Of a stretch of 64,000 bases of DNA, positions 62,005-64,000 are shown one piece after another; position 1 is the first letter of the stretch, and every line of letters starts with the position of its first letter. The stretch is from Bacillus testis (GTDB lineage: Bacteria > Bacillota > Bacilli > Bacillales > DSM-1321). The translations under genes were made by a program, and so were the position numbers. The stretch is taken from NCBI RefSeq assembly GCF_001243895.1, contig NZ_LN851186.1, forward strand, positions 1,318,230 through 1,382,229. Direction: 5' to 3'. The notes beneath the pieces were generated by a model. That model was not told the DNA's origin and searched no databases. It saw only the letters and a list, made by a program, of their open reading frames with translations.

Positions 62005-62360
62005 TATTTGGAGGGGTTCTTTCTAAGTTCAAAATAAATAAAAAAATTCAAATGAACTAAAATTACAAGCCGTTCAAGCCTACTTGCGCGGAGAGAATAG
62101 CTATCAAGGAATCGCAGATACTTATGGAATCTGCAATGGTTGCCATGAAAATGCATGAATCGAATCTTTCTTTTTACACTTAAAAAGTAAGTGGTTCTAT
62201 CTGTGGCATTGTGAAGCTGGATAGGAATTAATCCAAACAATCGAGGAATACATTTATTATTACAATTACCAGCAATTCTCAGCCACCTAGCTCCGATAGA
62301 ATATCGATGCCAGATGGCTGCATAGTTTTTTAGTGCTGTCTAATTGACAGAGGTAAGTCC
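62005..62360 (+). mobile_element. Internally deleted IS3-family insertion sequence relic
   Basis: One frame from 62051 reads NELKLQAVQAYLRGENSYQG and IADTYGI, the helix-turn-helix start of IS3 OrfA transposases; near 62248 the sequence jumps to EEYIYYYNYQQ and, one frame away, LSHLAPIEYRCQMAA with a stop, the C-terminus of OrfB. The DDE core is missing. A right-end-like segment GACAGAGGTAAGTCC (62346-62360) resembles IS150-type ends. Frame changes and deletion show it is inactive. It lies between wzx and manC. Confidence 0.8.
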
Positions 62361-62398
62361 AAAAATGCAGGCTTTTAAATAAGAGAAGGAGTGTTTCG

Positions 62399-63772
62399 AT
62401 GCGTTTAGTTTTACTATCAGGAGGATCAGGAAAGCGTCTGTGGCCGTTATCTAATGATTCACGTTCAAAGCAATTTTTAAAAGTGTTATCGAATCAAGAA
62501 AATGAATTAGAGTCGATGGTGCAACGTGTTTGGGGGCAGTTGGAACGTTTAGGTGTTGCCGAGAATGCTGTTATTGCTACGAGTAAATCGCAAATAGATA
62601 TGATAAAGAGTCAAATTGGGGAGCATGTTAAAATAATTGTGGAACCGGAGCGCCGTGATACGTTTCCAGCAATTGCGTTAGCGGCTTCTTTTTTATTATC
62701 TGAAGAAGGTGTAGATGAAGAGGAAATCGTGGCTGTTTTACCAGTAGATCCTTATGTAGATGATGCCTTTTTTAAACGAGTTTTAGATTTAGAGGAAGTA
62801 TTAAAGACAACAGATGCAGATTTAGCTTTATTGGGTATTAATCCTACCTATCCTTCTTCCAAATATGGCTATATTGTCCCTTCTTCAGTAAGTAATAGTG
62901 TAATTACGGTAAGTTACTTTAAAGAGAAACCAACCGAGACAGAAGCTGAATCTTTAATCGAGGAAGGCGCTATATGGAATAGTGGTGTATTTGCATTTAA
63001 ATTAGGTTCTATGATTAATGTGATTAAAAAAAGAAACTTGCCAGTAGTATATAGTGAGTTATTGAAACAATATAGTTCATTACCGAAAATTAGCTTCGAC
63101 TATGAGGTTGTAGAGAAAACAGAAAAAATTGCAGCAATTGGGTATGAAGGATACTGGAAAGATCTTGGAACATGGAATACGTTAACGGAAGAAATGGGTT
63201 CGGACAGTATTGGCCATGTTTATAGGTGGGGAGATTGTCGTGATACACATATTATTAATGAATTACATATTCCAGTAACGGTTATGGATATTCAAAATGC
63301 TGTTGTTACAGTTAGTTCGGATGGTATTTTAGTATCTGATAAAATGGCAAGTCAAAAGATTAAAGAAGTAGTTGAAGGATTAAATCAGCCTCCTATGTAT
63401 AAGGAGCATCGCTGGGGTTATTCCCGTGTTCTTGATTATGCGAAGTATGATGATGGTACACAAAATGTGACAAAGCGCATATTCGTAAAAGCAAGCAAAC
63501 ATATCAGTTATCATTCTCACAAAAATCATGAAAAAGTATGGACAATCGTAAATGGTGAAGGAAACTTTGTTTTAAATGGCAATATTCGTGTTGTTAAAAA
63601 GGGAGATATATTGACCATTCCAGATGGTAAAAATCATGTTTTAAACGCCATTACTGATTTAGAGCTTATTGAGATACAAACAGGGTTTCCGATTGTTGAA
63701 GGAGATGTAGAACGAAAATACTTTGATTGGTCTGACATTGAGGCGGATTGTTATCAAATAAATTATAAATAG
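62399..63772 (+). CDS. manC: Mannose-1-phosphate guanylyltransferase / mannose-6-phosphate isomerase
   Basis: 457 residues, two-domain type II PMI-GMP. N-terminal guanylyltransferase: VLLSGGSGKRLWPLSNDSRS near 4-23 and SYFKEKPTETEAESL near 177-191. C-terminal cupin isomerase (about 330-450): WGYSRVL, HISYHSHKNHEKVWTIVNGE (metal-binding histidines) and IPDGKNHVLNAI. Produces GDP-mannose for Gmd and Fcl. ATG 62399 follows AGAAGGAGTG. Followed by a strong terminator. Confidence 0.96.
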   Translation: MRLVLLSGGSGKRLWPLSNDSRSKQFLKVLSNQENELESMVQRVWGQLERLGVAENAVIATSKSQIDMIKSQIGEHVKIIVEPERRDTFPAIALAASFLLSEEGVDEEEIVAVLPVDPYVDDAFFKRVLDLEEVLKTTDADLALLGINPTYPSSKYGYIVPSSVSNSVITVSYFKEKPTETEAESLIEEGAIWNSGVFAFKLGSMINVIKKRNLPVVYSELLKQYSSLPKISFDYEVVEKTEKIAAIGYEGYWKDLGTWNTLTEEMGSDSIGHVYRWGDCRDTHIINELHIPVTVMDIQNAVVTVSSDGILVSDKMASQKIKEVVEGLNQPPMYKEHRWGYSRVLDYAKYDDGTQNVTKRIFVKASKHISYHSHKNHEKVWTIVNGEGNFVLNGNIRVVKKGDILTIPDGKNHVLNAITDLELIEIQTGFPIVEGDVERKYFDWSDIEADCYQINYK

Positions 63773-63799
63773 ACCTTCTTTAAATCATTAAGATTAATA

Positions 63800-63837
63800 A
63801 AAAAGCCTTTCGTCATTAGGGACGAAAGGCTTTTTGT
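63800..63837 (+). terminator. manC terminator
   Basis: AAAAGCCTTTCGTC, six-base loop, GACGAAAGGCTTTTT. Confidence 0.93.
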
Positions 63838-63856
63838 GTGATGAGGAGTAATGTAA

Positions 63857-64000
63857 ATGCAGCCGTTATTTATGAAACCAGTTTTCCAAGAGCGTATTTG
63901 GGGAGGAAATGCACTAACCAGTTTGGTTATGAATTACCTAGTGAAAACATTGGCGGATGTTGGGCCGTCAGCAAAAGAAGAATTTATTTCAATGATTCAA
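63857..64000 (+). pseudogene. manA: Class I mannose-6-phosphate isomerase, apparently frameshifted and internally deleted; cut by window edge
   Basis: ATG 63857 after GAGGAG opens MQPLFMKPVFQERIWGGNAL, the exact start pattern of Bacillus ManA. The next expected block is found one frame away (QFGYELPSENIGGCWAVS from about 63919), and then the original frame resumes with AKEEFISMIQ, which matches ManA sequence normally more than 100 residues later (TKEELTTMI-like). So a one-base loss and an internal deletion of roughly 110 codons are inferred. The open frame remains continuous to the window end, so a shortened product could still be made. ManC carries its own isomerase domain. Confidence 0.6.

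Noticed and set aside
1-64000. CRISPR arrays, tRNA or rRNA genes
   Set aside because: I found no regularly spaced repeats and no tRNA-like cloverleaf with CCA-end context; small tRNAs could still be missed by eye, but none was evident in the gaps.

Overview
The window comes from a low-to-moderate-GC, spore-forming Gram-positive of the Bacillaceae/Planococcaceae type. The evidence is indirect but consistent: T-box leaders in front of trpS and tyrS, AGGAGG-type ribosome binding sites with frequent TTG/GTG starts, a sporulenol/hopene-type cyclase of the SqhC kind, a CsbD protein and an Hsp20 behind sigma-B-type promoters, a complete rbsRKDACB operon, an xpaC-yaaN pair, and an SLH-domain S-layer-like protein. 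I cannot name the species from sequence alone.

Positions 1-43,000 look like ordinary chromosome made of short transcription units, most closed by clear intrinsic terminators. In order: a partial GNAT acetyltransferase; trpS under a Trp T-box; a GNAT gene with a small coupled ORF; a YcgL-type nucleotidyltransferase; the cyclase; an AI-2E/PerM family membrane protein; tyrS (TyrZ-type) under a Tyr T-box; a YeiH-family exporter with a 16-bp palindrome upstream; a histidine phosphatase; a stress cluster (DUF4023-like protein, Hsp20, CsbD) with sigma-B-like promoters; a lipid kinase; a candidate sigma-B-driven small RNA; YhdT-PanF pantothenate uptake; a secreted GHL10 protein; a UDG-superfamily glycosylase; SDR, CDF and PAP2 proteins; an SH3b secreted protein; a PepSY lipoprotein; the ribose operon under a 32-bp palindrome that contains a cre match; NAD(P)HX repair; an SDR; a protein of unknown function; ppx-ppk polyphosphate genes; a C39-like peptidase; three tandem aldo/keto reductases; and xpaC-yaaN.

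Positions 43,000-47,200 are a rearranged block. An SLH surface-protein gene ends in a beta-helix-like cassette, while the displaced 3' end of the older gene still lies just after the stop. A decayed ISL3-type transposase follows, and then a second copy of the last ~226 bp of yaaN. The block is therefore bracketed by a direct repeat of the yaaN 3' end.

Positions 47,800 to the window end are an exopolysaccharide (EPS) locus: Wzz-like co-polymerase, BY-kinase, a structured leader at the place where the eps-associated RNA (EAR) antitermination element sits in Bacillus, a 20-bp-stem terminator, galU, initiating sugar-phosphate transferase, fcl, gmd, three glycosyltransferases, a Wzy-like polymerase, an APH-like kinase, a nucleotidyltransferase/P-loop-kinase fusion, a Wzx flippase, an IS3 relic, manC, and the start of a manA that looks broken. 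GalU supplies UDP-glucose; ManC, Gmd and Fcl make GDP-mannose and GDP-L-fucose, so a fucose-containing polymer is inferred. The central genes (about 53.4-62.0 kb) are visibly more AT-rich than the nucleotide-sugar genes, suggesting a swapped-in serotype-like cassette.

I saw no tRNA, rRNA, CRISPR array or replication origin.
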